DNA from: Heterocephalus glaber
Taxonomy: Eukaryota; Chordata; Mammalia; Rodentia; Bathyergidae
Assembly: GCF_000247695.1 (NCBI RefSeq)
Contig: NW_004624855.1
Coordinates: 4,458,096 to 4,522,095, forward strand
Direction: 5' to 3'
Length of the DNA: 64,000 nucleotides
Position numbers and translations under genes: made by a program. A model generated the notes under the pieces. That model saw nothing but the letters and a program-made list of their open reading frames with translations. It did not search any database and was not told the DNA's origin. Shown here in pieces: positions 37,303-47,471 of the stretch (positions are counted from its first letter, which is position 1; each line of letters opens with the position of its first letter).

Positions 37303-37669
37303 TTAGTCTGCTTTTGTTAGTATATCAAAATACCTGACACTGGACATAGAGTTTCAAGGGCCATATCTAATGGTGACCTTCTTGTTGGCAGAGTCCTGTG
37401 CAGCACAGGGTTTCACATGGCAAGACATAGGGAGTGCACATGTGTGTGTATGTCTGTCTGGACTCGCTTTTTATAAAGCTACAAGTATTCAATCAGAGAT
37501 GTTCCACCCTGGTGACTTCATCTATTCCTAGTCACCTTCCAGAGGCCCCTCCTCTAAACAACATAGCCAGATTAAGTTCCTACCCTCTTAGTATTTCATG
37601 AGGGTTACTGAATTTCAGTGCATGATCACGTGGAGGACACACTCAGTGTATATCCAAACTATAGTAGCA
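37303..37669 (-). mobile_element. MaLR (MST/THE1-like) LTR, antisense
   Basis: It begins TTAGTCTGCTTTTGTTAG and AAAATACCTGACACTGG and ends TATATCCAAACTATAGTAGCA, the reverse of MaLR LTR ends. It lies about 60 bp behind the exon 63 donor. Confidence 0.8.
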
Positions 37670-40600
37670 GCCGTTAGGAAATCGTAGCAAAGTTCATGCT
37701 CAATATATTCAGTGATTTGGAAGGATTCCCATGTCAACAGGGCCAGTGTTATAAAAAGAAAGATCAGACTGGCAGTGAATACTTAAGGTACCACCTTCTC
37801 CTCTGCTTATCTTTTCATGATAAAGAAGTATTTTCATCCAACTTGTGTTCTCAATATGGTGTAAAGAAAGGGGCACTGGGACTTTGGCTGGATATCAAAT
37901 CTGTTTCTCTACAGAATACTCTGTGCTCCTGGTTCACACACTCGTTTGGTACACTGTCATGGACTGGCCTGGGGAGAAATTTACCCAGTATAATATGGTT
38001 TTTGTGTGGAAACAGAAACACTTGCTCTCAGAGTTGTGAAGAATAAATGCATTTATCAATACTAAAGCATCTGACCCAGAGTAGGCCCTCAGAGTTAGTT
38101 TTTTCCTTTCCACATTGTTGTGCTCTTCTTTACCTTCTGTTCAAAGCTAGAACAACTGCCAGCTCCACTTACTTTCCTTGGAACTTGTGTATGAAAATGA
38201 AAGTGGGTTTTATTTAAAATACAGATTTCCCAAGTCCTGGCCCAAGAGAGTTGGACTATGCACTCCACAAAGTAAGCCACGAATGTGTGTTTTAGGGTCT
38301 GACCCAGAGAGAAACAGGCAGATGTAGCATGGCTTTTGTGGGGAGCATAGTTTCTATGTTCTAAATTCTTGACCCTAGGGCCCACAAAAATATCTTTGAA
38401 ATCCAGGCTACTCAAAGAGCTGATAAGGTGCTTGCAGGTAGGCCCCAGTGGTCTGTCACAACTCAGAATCCCTAAGGATTAGAAAGTACATATTCTTTTA
38501 TTATAAAACAGGTCAATTATTATATTTTTAATGTTTTAAATGTGTAAAATGTGGTCTAAAGAAAATATTTTAAGGAGAATGTGTTTGAGAAACAGAAAGA
38601 AAGCAAAGAAACCAAATAACTATGGGAGATGGTAAAGCCAGAAAGGTGGGCTGGAGCCCTTCAAAGGGCTCTGGAGTCCCTAGTGATGGGTTTGGGTTGT
38701 ACTCAGACAGATTCAAAGCCATTGGAGGATTTTAAACAGGCAAGTGACAAGGTCTCGCCTCCATGTTACATGACTGCTCTCCTATGAGGAATGAATTGGA
38801 GGATGAGAGGAATTAATTTACCAAGCCAGGTGCTTCTAGAAGGGCAAGCAAGACATGATGGTGGAAATAAACAAGGAATTGATTTAATGTGTGTTTAGTA
38901 GTACAATCAACAGAGTTTACTGGAAGTAAAAGAAACAAGGATTTAAGGATGATTTTTAGATTTTGAGCTTGATATGTTGGTTGGATATTGGTGTCATTTA
39001 CTAAAATGAAGACTAGAGAAACACATTAAAGTAAATATGACCTGGCTGCTGGGCCTAATTAAAATGAGTCTTTTTGTAAGAATGATTTAAGGCAAAAGGA
39101 AAAAGATGTTCTGGCTTACATTTGTTGTAATTGTATTCCAATGAGTTAAAAGAGCTTCCTGGTCTCTTAACTGCCTCCTTCAACCTGTCCCCAAATTATT
39201 AATCGTTTTTCCCACAAGGAGTCTTCTCTCTATTGTGTGGAGTCCAAGGGTATAGCTCCCAACACATATTCTTCACTGAATGCTTCAAATTCTGCACTCA
39301 GGGCTTTCCTCTCTGCACAAAGGGCCTCAGGACTTTCCCTGGCTGCAGGTAGAATTATGTGCCTTTTTTTCTATTTGTACAGTCTACTTGCTTCTTTCTC
39401 TCCAGGCTAGACCCCAAAACACACATTCCTAGCTCTCTCTGAGGCATATATAATCCAACTCTCTTGGGTCAAATCTTGGGAATCTTTATTTTACATCTAT
39501 TTCCTAAGCGTGCATGATCATAGTTCAATTCTCAGGTGTCACCCTGAGGTGAAGAGAAATTCATTTTAGATCAAACTGGTCTAATTGAGAACAGGATGCT
39601 TCAATGGAATATTCTAAATTCATTTCATGTATTTAAATAGAAGGTTAGAGATTTTTAAAGTCTGAAAAAATGAACCTGTTGATTACATTTAATCTTTCTA
39701 GCTAGTTCCAATGAGTAAATTAATAAAGTATCACGTAAACTTAAACTGATTAAAAGAATTTTTAAGGTAGGTCATAGAAAATTTTTTTAGAAAAGAAAGC
39801 ATTCATCTTCATCCCCATAAACTCCAGCCTGGTCACCTTTCTCAAGAAAGTCCTTGCAGGATAAATAATTAAAAGGCATAGAAGCAATGAATTTTGTTTT
39901 TTGTCTTTGAATTCAGAATTTTGGGTAATTTTGACAAAGAGCTAAGACTCAAGTAAATCTCTGAATTATAAATTTATATTGTTGTTTTAGATTAGAAACA
40001 GTTTCTTAGTATTAGCTTAGTTATTGTTTGCGTATGGTAAATGTGCCAAAATATGCATATTAAAGAGATATCTGACAGTAAAATAACAAGAAAAAAAATT
40101 AAAATTATCAGTTTTCAAAATAATTATCGCTAATTCCCATGATATTTACATAGGATAACAATCCAGGAATCTTGTCAACTCTTGGCAATCTCTCTTTTTG
40201 GAAATATGGTTTCAAGCAGCGGCTATTTATGCAGAATTACTGATACTATGGTAATGATGCACCTGCCCTCTGAGATTTGTCAGTAACATGTTAAAAGGAA
40301 GTTCCATACCAGTAATCACTGGCAGTTTTAAACTACTGTGGTGTGTATATATCTTTTTATAATTTTTTGATCAAATATCTTTATCCTTATTCAATTTGAG
40401 AATAATAACTCTTTAAAGATTGACTTCTTATATTCTTCATGAACCAGCTAGGGCATATCTGTTGGTTTTGTGTTGTCTGAAATGTTGTTTTTGCAGACTT
40501 AGAGATGATTTGTGTCATTTCATGTATCAGCCTATCTACAAAATTGCTCATTTTCAAGGGTAGGCACTGAGTTTACATTTATTTCTTTCTCTATCTTAGC

Positions 40601-41708
40601 TGTACGTCTAAGATTGTCCATATGGTTCCCTAGTATATTAAATCCTAAACTGAATAAAAATAAATCAATCATAGACATGCTAAAGCTTGTCTCTGCTGCT
40701 GGCTGTGTTTATTTTTTTACTTAAAACTCTTTCTATAATCTGGTTCACAGTTCCTAGTATATTCAGGATATTGTTCTTTCATTTTTTACTGTTTGTCTCT
40801 AAAAAAGGAAGATATAAAATTATTATGATTAAGTTTCCAGGTTAATCAGGTTTTATAACTTGGTCTCAGATCTCAGGTTTTTTAGTATCCCCATTTTATT
40901 TAGCTCATGCCTTTTGTTTCCTGCAAGGCTACACCTCATCAACTCCAGAGAACAGAACTGTCTCCTGAAAACTCTCTTGAGGAGGCAATCGACATCTTGT
41001 GATTAAACATTTCATAGCTTCAAAACCCTTACTGCTTAAAGCTTGTTGTTTTCTTATTAGAGCTATAAATTTTCTGACCATCTCTTTTCAAGTTGCCTTT
41101 CAATTATTTTGGCTATAAATTCCCTGCTTCATCTACTTACTTATTAAGAGACCAAATCTTTTCAGTCTGTTCACAGAAATAATTTGCTTCCAAATTTCCA
41201 AAGTCTCTTTGCTCCCCTTAACACTCTCCCTGCTCTCTCTATGTATAATTTAGTTTTACAGGCACAGGTAACACTGTGTGTTTTGAAAGAATTTCTTCAT
41301 ATGCTTTCCAATCTATTTTTGCTCACTTTGCTAAAAATAACAACCATATTTCTGACTCTAGTTTTGCTCTTAGTCATTTCTTTACCCAAGTAGCAAAGTC
41401 TAAAACTCCTTAGTTTAAAATCCCAAGGAAAAAAGACAGCACAAATATTCCCTGTACAAATTTTCAGAAACAAGCTTCATCATTAAGATAGTAAAGCAAT
41501 AAGAAAAACTACCCCAGGTTGGTCAGTGTGAAAGTTAAGCATTCAAAGCTGCATTATAAGACAGTTTTGAACTGCCTGCTATGATACTGTCATTCTGCTC
41601 TCTGTTCAATGTCATTTTGTTACTTTTGGTATATCAGCACTGAAAATGCTTCAGATACAATACTAACTCATCTTTTGATCTTAATACAGCAACATTAAAA
41701 ATATTAAT

Positions 41709-41744
41709 TTCCACGCTGGTGCATGCTTGCAATCCCAACACTGC
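41709..41744 (+). mobile_element. B1 5' scrap
   Basis: GCTGGTGCATGCTTGCAATC followed by CCAACACTGCTGACC, the first 35 bases of a B1-type unit. Confidence 0.55.
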
Positions 41745-41905
41745 TGACCAGACCCCAACCCCTAACAGCACACACACCTCTGAACTCATAAGTAGATTAT
41801 TCTACTGATGAGTGTAGTTCCCCCATGATCCAATCACATTCCAAAAGACTCATCTCTGAACATATGAGTCCTTTGGAGGACATTCTAGATCTAAACCATA
41901 ACAGT
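41745..41905 (-). mobile_element. MaLR-type LTR fragment, antisense
   Basis: CCTAACAGCACACACACC, TGATCCAATCACATTCC and ATTCTAGATCTAAACCATAA match the terminal part of an antisense MaLR LTR. Confidence 0.65.
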
Positions 41906-42373
41906 AGGCCATATTTCATAGCTCAGTAATACTTTAGTCCCTTACCAATACTTCATACCATAACTATACTCTGTTCTTTACCCATAGTCTCTGCCTCACT
42001 CATACTCCATACCTTGCCATACTAATACACTACCACATCCAGTGCCTTACCCATACTCCATACCTTCTCTTATGCCATACCTAACTCAGAGCCCACATTT
42101 TGCCCCACTCCTGACACTTATTCACCCCATTCCTCTCTAGTGTTCCCATCCTCGGGACATCCTCATTGACCAGCTTGGACTCATCTTGTGGCCATGAAAA
42201 TCACTGAGGCCTGAAAGAGTTTGCATTTTTATTCTACTGATATCAAGCCACCACACTAAGACCAAACTGTGCACATGAATCAGTATTATCACTGTTATCC
42301 CTTTCAGGAGATCAGGAGATCTCATGGGAAAGTATGAGGAAGAGGCTGAGAATTTCTTCTATACATGGCACTC

Positions 42374-42375
<2 letters not shown>

Positions 42376-42410
<35 letters not shown>

Positions 42411-42412
42411 TG
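42376..42412. repeat. (TG)n microsatellite
   Basis: An uninterrupted TG run with one TT interruption near its end. Confidence 0.97.
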
Positions 42413-43139
42413 TAATGAATTAAGGAAGAAGTCATGTGTACTTTTCTGTTTTTAGAAAGTTCACGTTAGGCAAAGTACCCTATTTCTTATAATTGGACAT
42501 TTCTCTGGAAGCCATAATGAAATATTTCTCTTTAACTTCAGAAAGAATAGCACCAAAACCATTTGGGATGGATTAGCTAACTTCTTCTAAGTATTTCCTG
42601 GAGAAAAATAAAAGTAACAACTGCAAACCTGTACCTGTATGTCTAGTCTAAATCTTTTATTCTGCAATTTAATTTCATGTTCTTTTTTCTTAGTAGACCC
42701 TCCTGAATTAAAAGATGTTTATTACCCCCAAAAAACAGATTCAAAGACAGTTATTTAGGGGTCCTCCAGGTCCTTTGGTATTTAATTATAGATCATTTTT
42801 CCAGGAAAAATTATTCATATTTTTAAAGATAATATCTTACAGGAGATATAAGAGCTTACTAGTAGATATGTGGTGAGTGAATGAGTGAGTTGAGATGGTT
42901 GGACAGCAAAGGTATTTTAGAAACCATATACCCTGAAGAAATACATTTGAGAAAGTTTCCCTAGTGGCTGCGTAATCAATTTCTGTGCTGCTTCCAGCCC
43001 AACACTCTACTTCATCCCACATTCCCCCAGTCAGTGGCTTATTTATACCAGCTTGATCAGGGAGCCTGTCATGGTGTTTGTGTATTTTATAATTCCTATT
43101 CCAAGGATATGATGAACCCTGGAGTAATGTACTGTATTT

Positions 43140-43500
43140 GGCAGCAACTGCTTCAGCTTTTGGGCACATATGCTTCAAATCTGAGAATATCATAGATATA
43201 TATGGGAATCTTTGTGGAGATCTCTAAGGCAAGCTGGTATTTAACGCAAAAGTAAACCCATTTGGAGCTAAAGCACTTTCCATTAGGCAGTTTGGCGGCT
43301 GTTCTATGAGGCAGACTCACTGTGCTCCACGGACACATTCCGATTAAATGCTGCTTTGTATTCTTCCAAAGATGGGAACAATAAGGACGTTTGTCAAAGG
43401 AAAAACTGCAACAAACAATTTCAAGTTGAACATCTGTACTCTGCAGTTCATTGTTTGCAAGTGTTTATTGACCATAATTTTGATGCATATAGGTTTTAAA
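43140..43500. promoter_or_regulatory. second candidate regulatory block in intron 63
   Basis: A repeat-free stretch with five CpGs within about 140 bp (43254-43388) and tandem forkhead-type motifs TGTTTGC and TGTTTATTGACC (43452-43474). The reading frames that cross it have no family resemblance. Function is inference. Confidence 0.25.
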
Positions 43501-43989
43501 GAGTATAAACTACATTTATCTTGGATGCCTATCATTTATTTGAGTCTTGGCTTATTTATTTCCATTTTGCTGGGCATTTTATTTATTTTGGGAGTCTGAA
43601 GAGATGAAATAAAAGACGTTTTCCAAAAAGGAAGTTTTAGTCAGCTCTGCAAAATTGATGAAGCAAAACATTGTTTTTACAAAAAAGATTGAGCAATTGA
43701 ATTGAAAAATGTAACTCTAAGCATATTATATCGTTATGAAACCTTTGAGCTTTAGATATCTCAAACCAATTTAAAAACTTTAAAACCATTCTCCTAACTC
43801 TTTGTCCACTGCAACAATTGCAGTGACATTTCCAGAACGAAATTTAGTAGCTATTAATTAGCAAAGTAATTTAGGGGTAGTGGAGTCAAAAGATAATTTA
43901 TGGTATTGGGAATGTGATCCTGAGTTATGTTGCCTCCTTCCACTTTATAGTGAATGTTTTATTGTTTGAAGATGTAAGCTTTAATTTTT

Positions 43990-44110
43990 GCCTTTAATTC
44001 AGGGAAACTAAGGCCCAGGAAATCCAAGTTGTTAAAGCAGAGCAACTACATTAGTTATGATTTGCTAATAAGTTGTTATTCCAATCTAATGGCCAAACTC
44101 TGCTACCACA
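43990..44110 (-). repeat. MIR SINE (decayed)
   Basis: GGGAAACTAAGGCCCAGG and the following antisense MIR-like sequence are visible. Confidence 0.6.
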
Positions 44111-44207
44111 TACATATAGATTCTCTGAATAAACAGAGATACTGATCTCTTGAAAAAAATAAAATTACTTTCTCAATAAATATCTAATAATAAAATATTC
44201 AACATAT

Positions 44208-44515
44208 AGTAGTGGTTGACAATACAAATTTTGAAATCAGGCAGATTTGGGCTGTAATCCCAGAACTAAGTAATTTCATTTTTTTACTCTTTTTTTTTTC
44301 TGGTACCAGGGATCGAACTCAGGACCTTGAGCTTGTGAAGCAGGTGCAGCACCACTGAGCTAAATTCCTAGCCCTTTTTTATTCTATTTTTTATTCTGCA
44401 GGATATTAACAACAGTATATTTTATGGCGCTGTTGTGTAGGCATTATACAATGATGTCCACAACACACAGTATCTGGCATATTAAACTTTCAACATATGT
44501 TAGCAATTGTTGTTT
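44208..44515 (+). repeat. MIR SINE split by an ID insertion
   Basis: The left part reads AGTGGTTGACAATACAAATT then GAAATCAGGCAGATTTGGG. The right part resumes after 44377 and ends CAGTATCTGGCATATTAAAC then TGTTAGCAATTGTTG. Together they form the two ends of a MIR, with a minus-strand ID element between. Confidence 0.75.
44291..44376 (-). mobile_element. ID-type SINE inside a MIR
   Basis: Pattern CTGGTACCAGGGATCGAACT ... ACTGAGCTAAATTCCTAGCC. Possible imperfect duplications TTTTTACTCT and TTTTTATTCT flank it. Confidence 0.9.
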
Positions 44516-44693
44516 TATATTGAATTATTTGGCTCTAGGACTTGCCTAAGAAGAATTTGATGGGTTGGGTCACCTCTTTAATTTTTGAAACATTTTCTTT
44601 TAATGTCCTATTTCCTATTTTCAGGTAAGACTTGGAGACATTGTTCTTGAATGGATAACTCCTACCTCCCTTTTGTTTTATGTTTGTTTGTAG

Positions 44694-44801
44694 GGTGCAC
44701 CCAGGCAAAAACACAGGATGGTTATGTGAGCTTCTCCAACTTGGCAGTCTTGATCTCTGGGTCAAACTGGAACTTTATTTTTACTGTTATTTCCCCTCCA
44801 G
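44694..44801 (+). CDS. PKHD1: PKHD1 exon, human exon 64 equivalent
   Basis: This 108-bp exon completes the glycine codon begun in exon 63, encodes 35 codons and leaves one base of the next glycine codon. The residues run [19 protein letters not shown], then [16 protein letters not shown], matching the last ectodomain module before the transmembrane stalk of fibrocystin. The acceptor is TTTGTTTGTAG and the donor CCAG|GTAATT. Flanking introns are long (7.5 kb and 8.5 kb). Confidence 0.95.
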
Positions 44802-45093
44802 GTAATTTCAGCAGATTTGTTTCTTGTGAAAAAAGTAGTCTTTTCTCCTTAATAATGGGTATGACTTATTTCATAAATAAGAAAACATCATGGTTTAGGA
44901 AAAAAAATTCACTTGGGTATATGATTAAGACACGAGAAAAAGGACACATGTAACAATTACTTCTTAGAAACTCCCAGTGAACAAGAAGACAAATGTATAT
45001 TTTCCTCTGATACTTGTGTGTTTGATTTATTTCTTTTTCTCTATGACATTTAGTCAGGTAATAATAAGAAAACTTTTAATTTATAAGCAAGAG

Positions 45094-45195
45094 GGGCCAA
45101 GGATTTAGCTCAGTGGTTTTGCTGCCGGCTGTGCAAGTGCAAGGACCTGAGTTCAATCCCCGGTACCGGTACAAAAAAAAAAAAAAAAAAAAGGA
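45094..45195 (+). mobile_element. ID-type SINE with 16-bp target duplication and long A tail
   Basis: GGCCAAGGATTTAGCTCAGT start, B box GAGTTCAATCC and an A tail of about 20 bases. Identical 16-bp duplications AATTTATAAGCAAGAG lie at 45078-45093 and 45196-45211, indicating a fairly recent insertion. Confidence 0.95.
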
Positions 45196-45662
45196 AATTT
45201 ATAAGCAAGAGTTTTAGGATATTGGATATCATGTCTTTGGGTCCTCTTCTCCTCTTGATCTCTTATCTGGGAAATGGTGAAGATGTTTATTAACATCATG
45301 GTACTTTAAAAGCACAGGGAGTTGTGTGTAAATTGCTATATGAACCAGTTATTCTGAAGTATTAAATGGTCTTTTGTGAAACTATATGATGAGCATTCCA
45401 CACAGAGTTATCTAACTCATTAATATAGGACATATGAGAATTGCAAAGCTGGTTTAAAAAGCATTTGAGGTATAACATCGCATAGTCAGAAATGTTGAAA
45501 TAAGCTTGTCAAGCTGTACATAAGTCAATAAAACCATAGCTTTGAGGTAACGTGTTTTCAGGTATCATTGTACCTTTACTGGACAAAAATCAGTTGCAGC
45601 TCATGAATATTATACAAATTAATAAGTATAAGCCCTATTAATGGTAAATATTAGCATGTGCT

Positions 45663-45760
45663 GTTAGGCTCACCAACTCCAGAGAATGAAGCAGGAGGAT
45701 CACCTGAGCCCAGAACATGAAAACCACCTTAGGCAACATACTGAGAATACTCTTTAAAAA
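45663..45760 (+). mobile_element. B1/7SL-type SINE fragment
   Basis: GAAGCAGGAGGATCACCTGA, GCCCAGAACATGAAAACC and AGGCAACATACTGAGAATAC match the inner part of a B1-like element. Confidence 0.75.
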
Positions 45761-45959
45761 AGACCAATGTTGGGCCAAACAAAATCAATTCTAGAGAATT
45801 TGATATGACTTTGGTGATCCTGTTTGAAAATGCTTCAGTGTGACATTGTGAAGTTCTACAATCATCTTTCTTTAATTTCAAGTTTTGGATCATTGTTTTA
45901 ACAAAAGTACTGTCTTCTAAGGCTGAGTAATGTGAAGTTTGATCTAGATTTATTGCAGT

Positions 45960-46330
45960 AAAAGACACACTGCCATTTATCTCCCCTCAAATATTCTCCC
46001 TCAGTTTGAATACACTTATGCCATTAATCTTGCCACCTTTTGAAGCACTTCTGGAAACCCTCTTTGATGAGTATGATCAAAAATATGACAATGCTGCTGC
46101 TGAGTGCCAGCCAATAGAAGAGCAAGCTTCTTCTAAAAACATTACTGTGGGTAATCATCCACCTTATTCACTCGATCTGTCAACTTGTGACTTCTGGCTC
46201 TTTCCCAAAGCCAAAATGATCATGAAAGATAAATGAGTTGGATTGAGAAACAAAGGAGAAATATTTTTAGGGGTATTAATAACAATGAGTTTTTTATTGT
46301 AATACATTTCTGAAATTTAAAGTCATGTTT
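45960..46330. pseudogene. mosaic mariner transposase fossil
   Basis: Positions 45960-46075 read on the minus strand give a mariner transposase C-terminal remnant (FQKCFKRWQD ... WHKC ... GEYFEG). From about 46115 the plus strand gives the preceding transposase region (SSKNITVGNHPPYSLDLSTC, then DFWLFPKAKM). It runs through an internal deletion into a decayed tail with TTTCTGAAATTTAAAGTC, like a mariner terminus. The two pieces are in opposite orientation, so this is two insertions or a rearranged one. Stops and deletions make it non-coding. Confidence 0.8.
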
Positions 46331-46497
46331 TTCAATCATACCTCAAAATAAGTATTAATTTCAAAAGGTAGGTATCTTTTTAATATCTATCAAAATATAC
46401 AAAGTATCCTAATATAAGTTCATGGAGAAACAAATTCAGTGTCCTTAACCATGTAATTTCTAGAGTTTTGCCTTATGTTTTAATTTTTTTGTTTGTT

Positions 46498-46578
46498 ATT
46501 TTTGGTCCTGGAGATCAAACTCGGGACCTTGCACTTGTGAGGCAGGCGGCTGCACCACTGAGCTAAATCCCCAGCCCT
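46498..46578 (-). mobile_element. ID-type SINE
   Basis: TTTGGTCCTGGAGATCAAAC ... CACTGAGCTAAATCCCCAGC, antisense B and A boxes. Confidence 0.9.
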
Positions 46579-46786
46579 TGAGTTTTTGAACAGATATGTT
46601 TTAAAGGGTCACAAATGCAGGATTGGGTATTTTGTCATAGTTTTGTCTGACATTTAAAAGATCTTTGACTTTGAACTTCCTTAGAGGTTATCTTAGAGTA
46701 GCCAAATATTTCATGAAGATTATTTATTTATTATTTTATAATTATAAATTTATATTAATTCTAAAATTCACTGGGTTTCCCTGTGA

Positions 46787-46790
<4 letters not shown>

Positions 46791-46845
<55 letters not shown>

Positions 46846-46846
46846 T
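46791..46846. repeat. compound (CT)n(AT)n microsatellite
   Basis: A CT run passes directly into an AT run. Confidence 0.97.
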
Positions 46847-46909
46847 GCATTGATTATATTTCCTTTCCATTTTACTAATAGTCTCACTACACTACTACTT
46901 TTTATGGGA

Positions 46910-47020
46910 AAATGACCTAAGCAGACGCTTCTCAAAAGAAAAAATACAAATGACCAATAAATATATGAAATATTTCTCAATATCGTTACCTATCAAAGAA
47001 ATGCAAGTCATCAAGGTATT
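46910..47020 (+). mobile_element. L1 ORF2 fragment, sense
   Basis: AAGCAGACGCTTCTCAAAAG then ATGACCAATAAATATATG and AAAGAAATGCAAGTCATC resemble the same ORF2 region seen at 30.65 kb. Confidence 0.7.
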
Positions 47021-47167
47021 TTAAAGAATAGATTATAAAATCAAATATAAAACTCGTTGCAGACAAAAACTTCTCTTTACAATGTGTGATCTTGAAAGTG
47101 TCTTAGTATTCATATTGATGGATCATTTTTTAGTTTCCTATGATAACGTTTAAAGTAGATTAATGTA

Positions 47168-47401
47168 TTAGTGAGTTGTTTATTCCTTGAACAAGATATC
47201 TGACATCTGCAGTGTCAAAGAAAAGAGGTTTATTTTGGCTCATGGTTTTAGAGGGTTCAGCCCATGGTCAGCTGTCTCCAAGGTTCCAAAAGCGTGGAAG
47301 AAAGGCAGGTAGAGGAAAGCTGCTCAACACATCACAGCCATGAAGCAGAGAAAGAGATACAAAGCTGGGGATAAGAATACATCCTTCTAGGTCATAGCCC
47401 A
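47168..47401 (-). mobile_element. older MaLR LTR, left part (split host of nested insertion)
   Basis: TTGAACAAGATATCTGACATC, GGTTTATTTTGGCTCATGG and CATCCTTCTAGGTCATAGCC follow an antisense MaLR LTR. The element resumes at 49324 with CCAATAACCCACCTCCTCC, the expected continuation. Confidence 0.8.
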
Positions 47402-47471
47402 TGTTGTGGTTTCCCTTTTAACTTTGGGTGTTGGGTATTTTGTCTCAGTAATGAGAGAAAAGTAACTAACA
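47402..47471 (+). mobile_element. nested MaLR element: 5' LTR (internally deleted)
   Basis: It keeps only the LTR start (TGTTGTGGTTTC) and the LTR end (GTCTCAGTAATGAGAG ... TAACTAACA), about 70 bp in all. The flanking 5-bp sequences GCCCA and CCCCA are a near-match target duplication with the far end at 49324-49328. Confidence 0.8.

Larger units (their letters stand above)
37241..44693 (+). other. PKHD1: PKHD1 intron 63
   Basis: A 7.5-kb intron. It starts with a MaLR LTR (37303-37669). The stretch 37.7-41.7 kb shows no gene; around 38.6-39.05 kb it has the look of an old degenerate repeat whose family I cannot name. It continues with a B1 scrap and MaLR LTR fragment (41.7-41.9 kb), a (TG)n tract (42.38 kb), a candidate regulatory block (43.14-43.5 kb) and two MIRs (44.0-44.5 kb), the second split by an ID SINE. 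Confidence 0.9.

Noticed and set aside
46006..46236. Plus-strand ORF ending in a transposase-like motif as a live transposase
   Set aside because: Only a short C-proximal piece is present, it is joined to an oppositely oriented segment and ends at a premature stop.
7431..46578. tRNA-like A and B boxes as tRNA genes
   Set aside because: They belong to ID SINEs with A-rich tails and target duplications. The sequence after the tRNA-like head does not fold as a complete tRNA.
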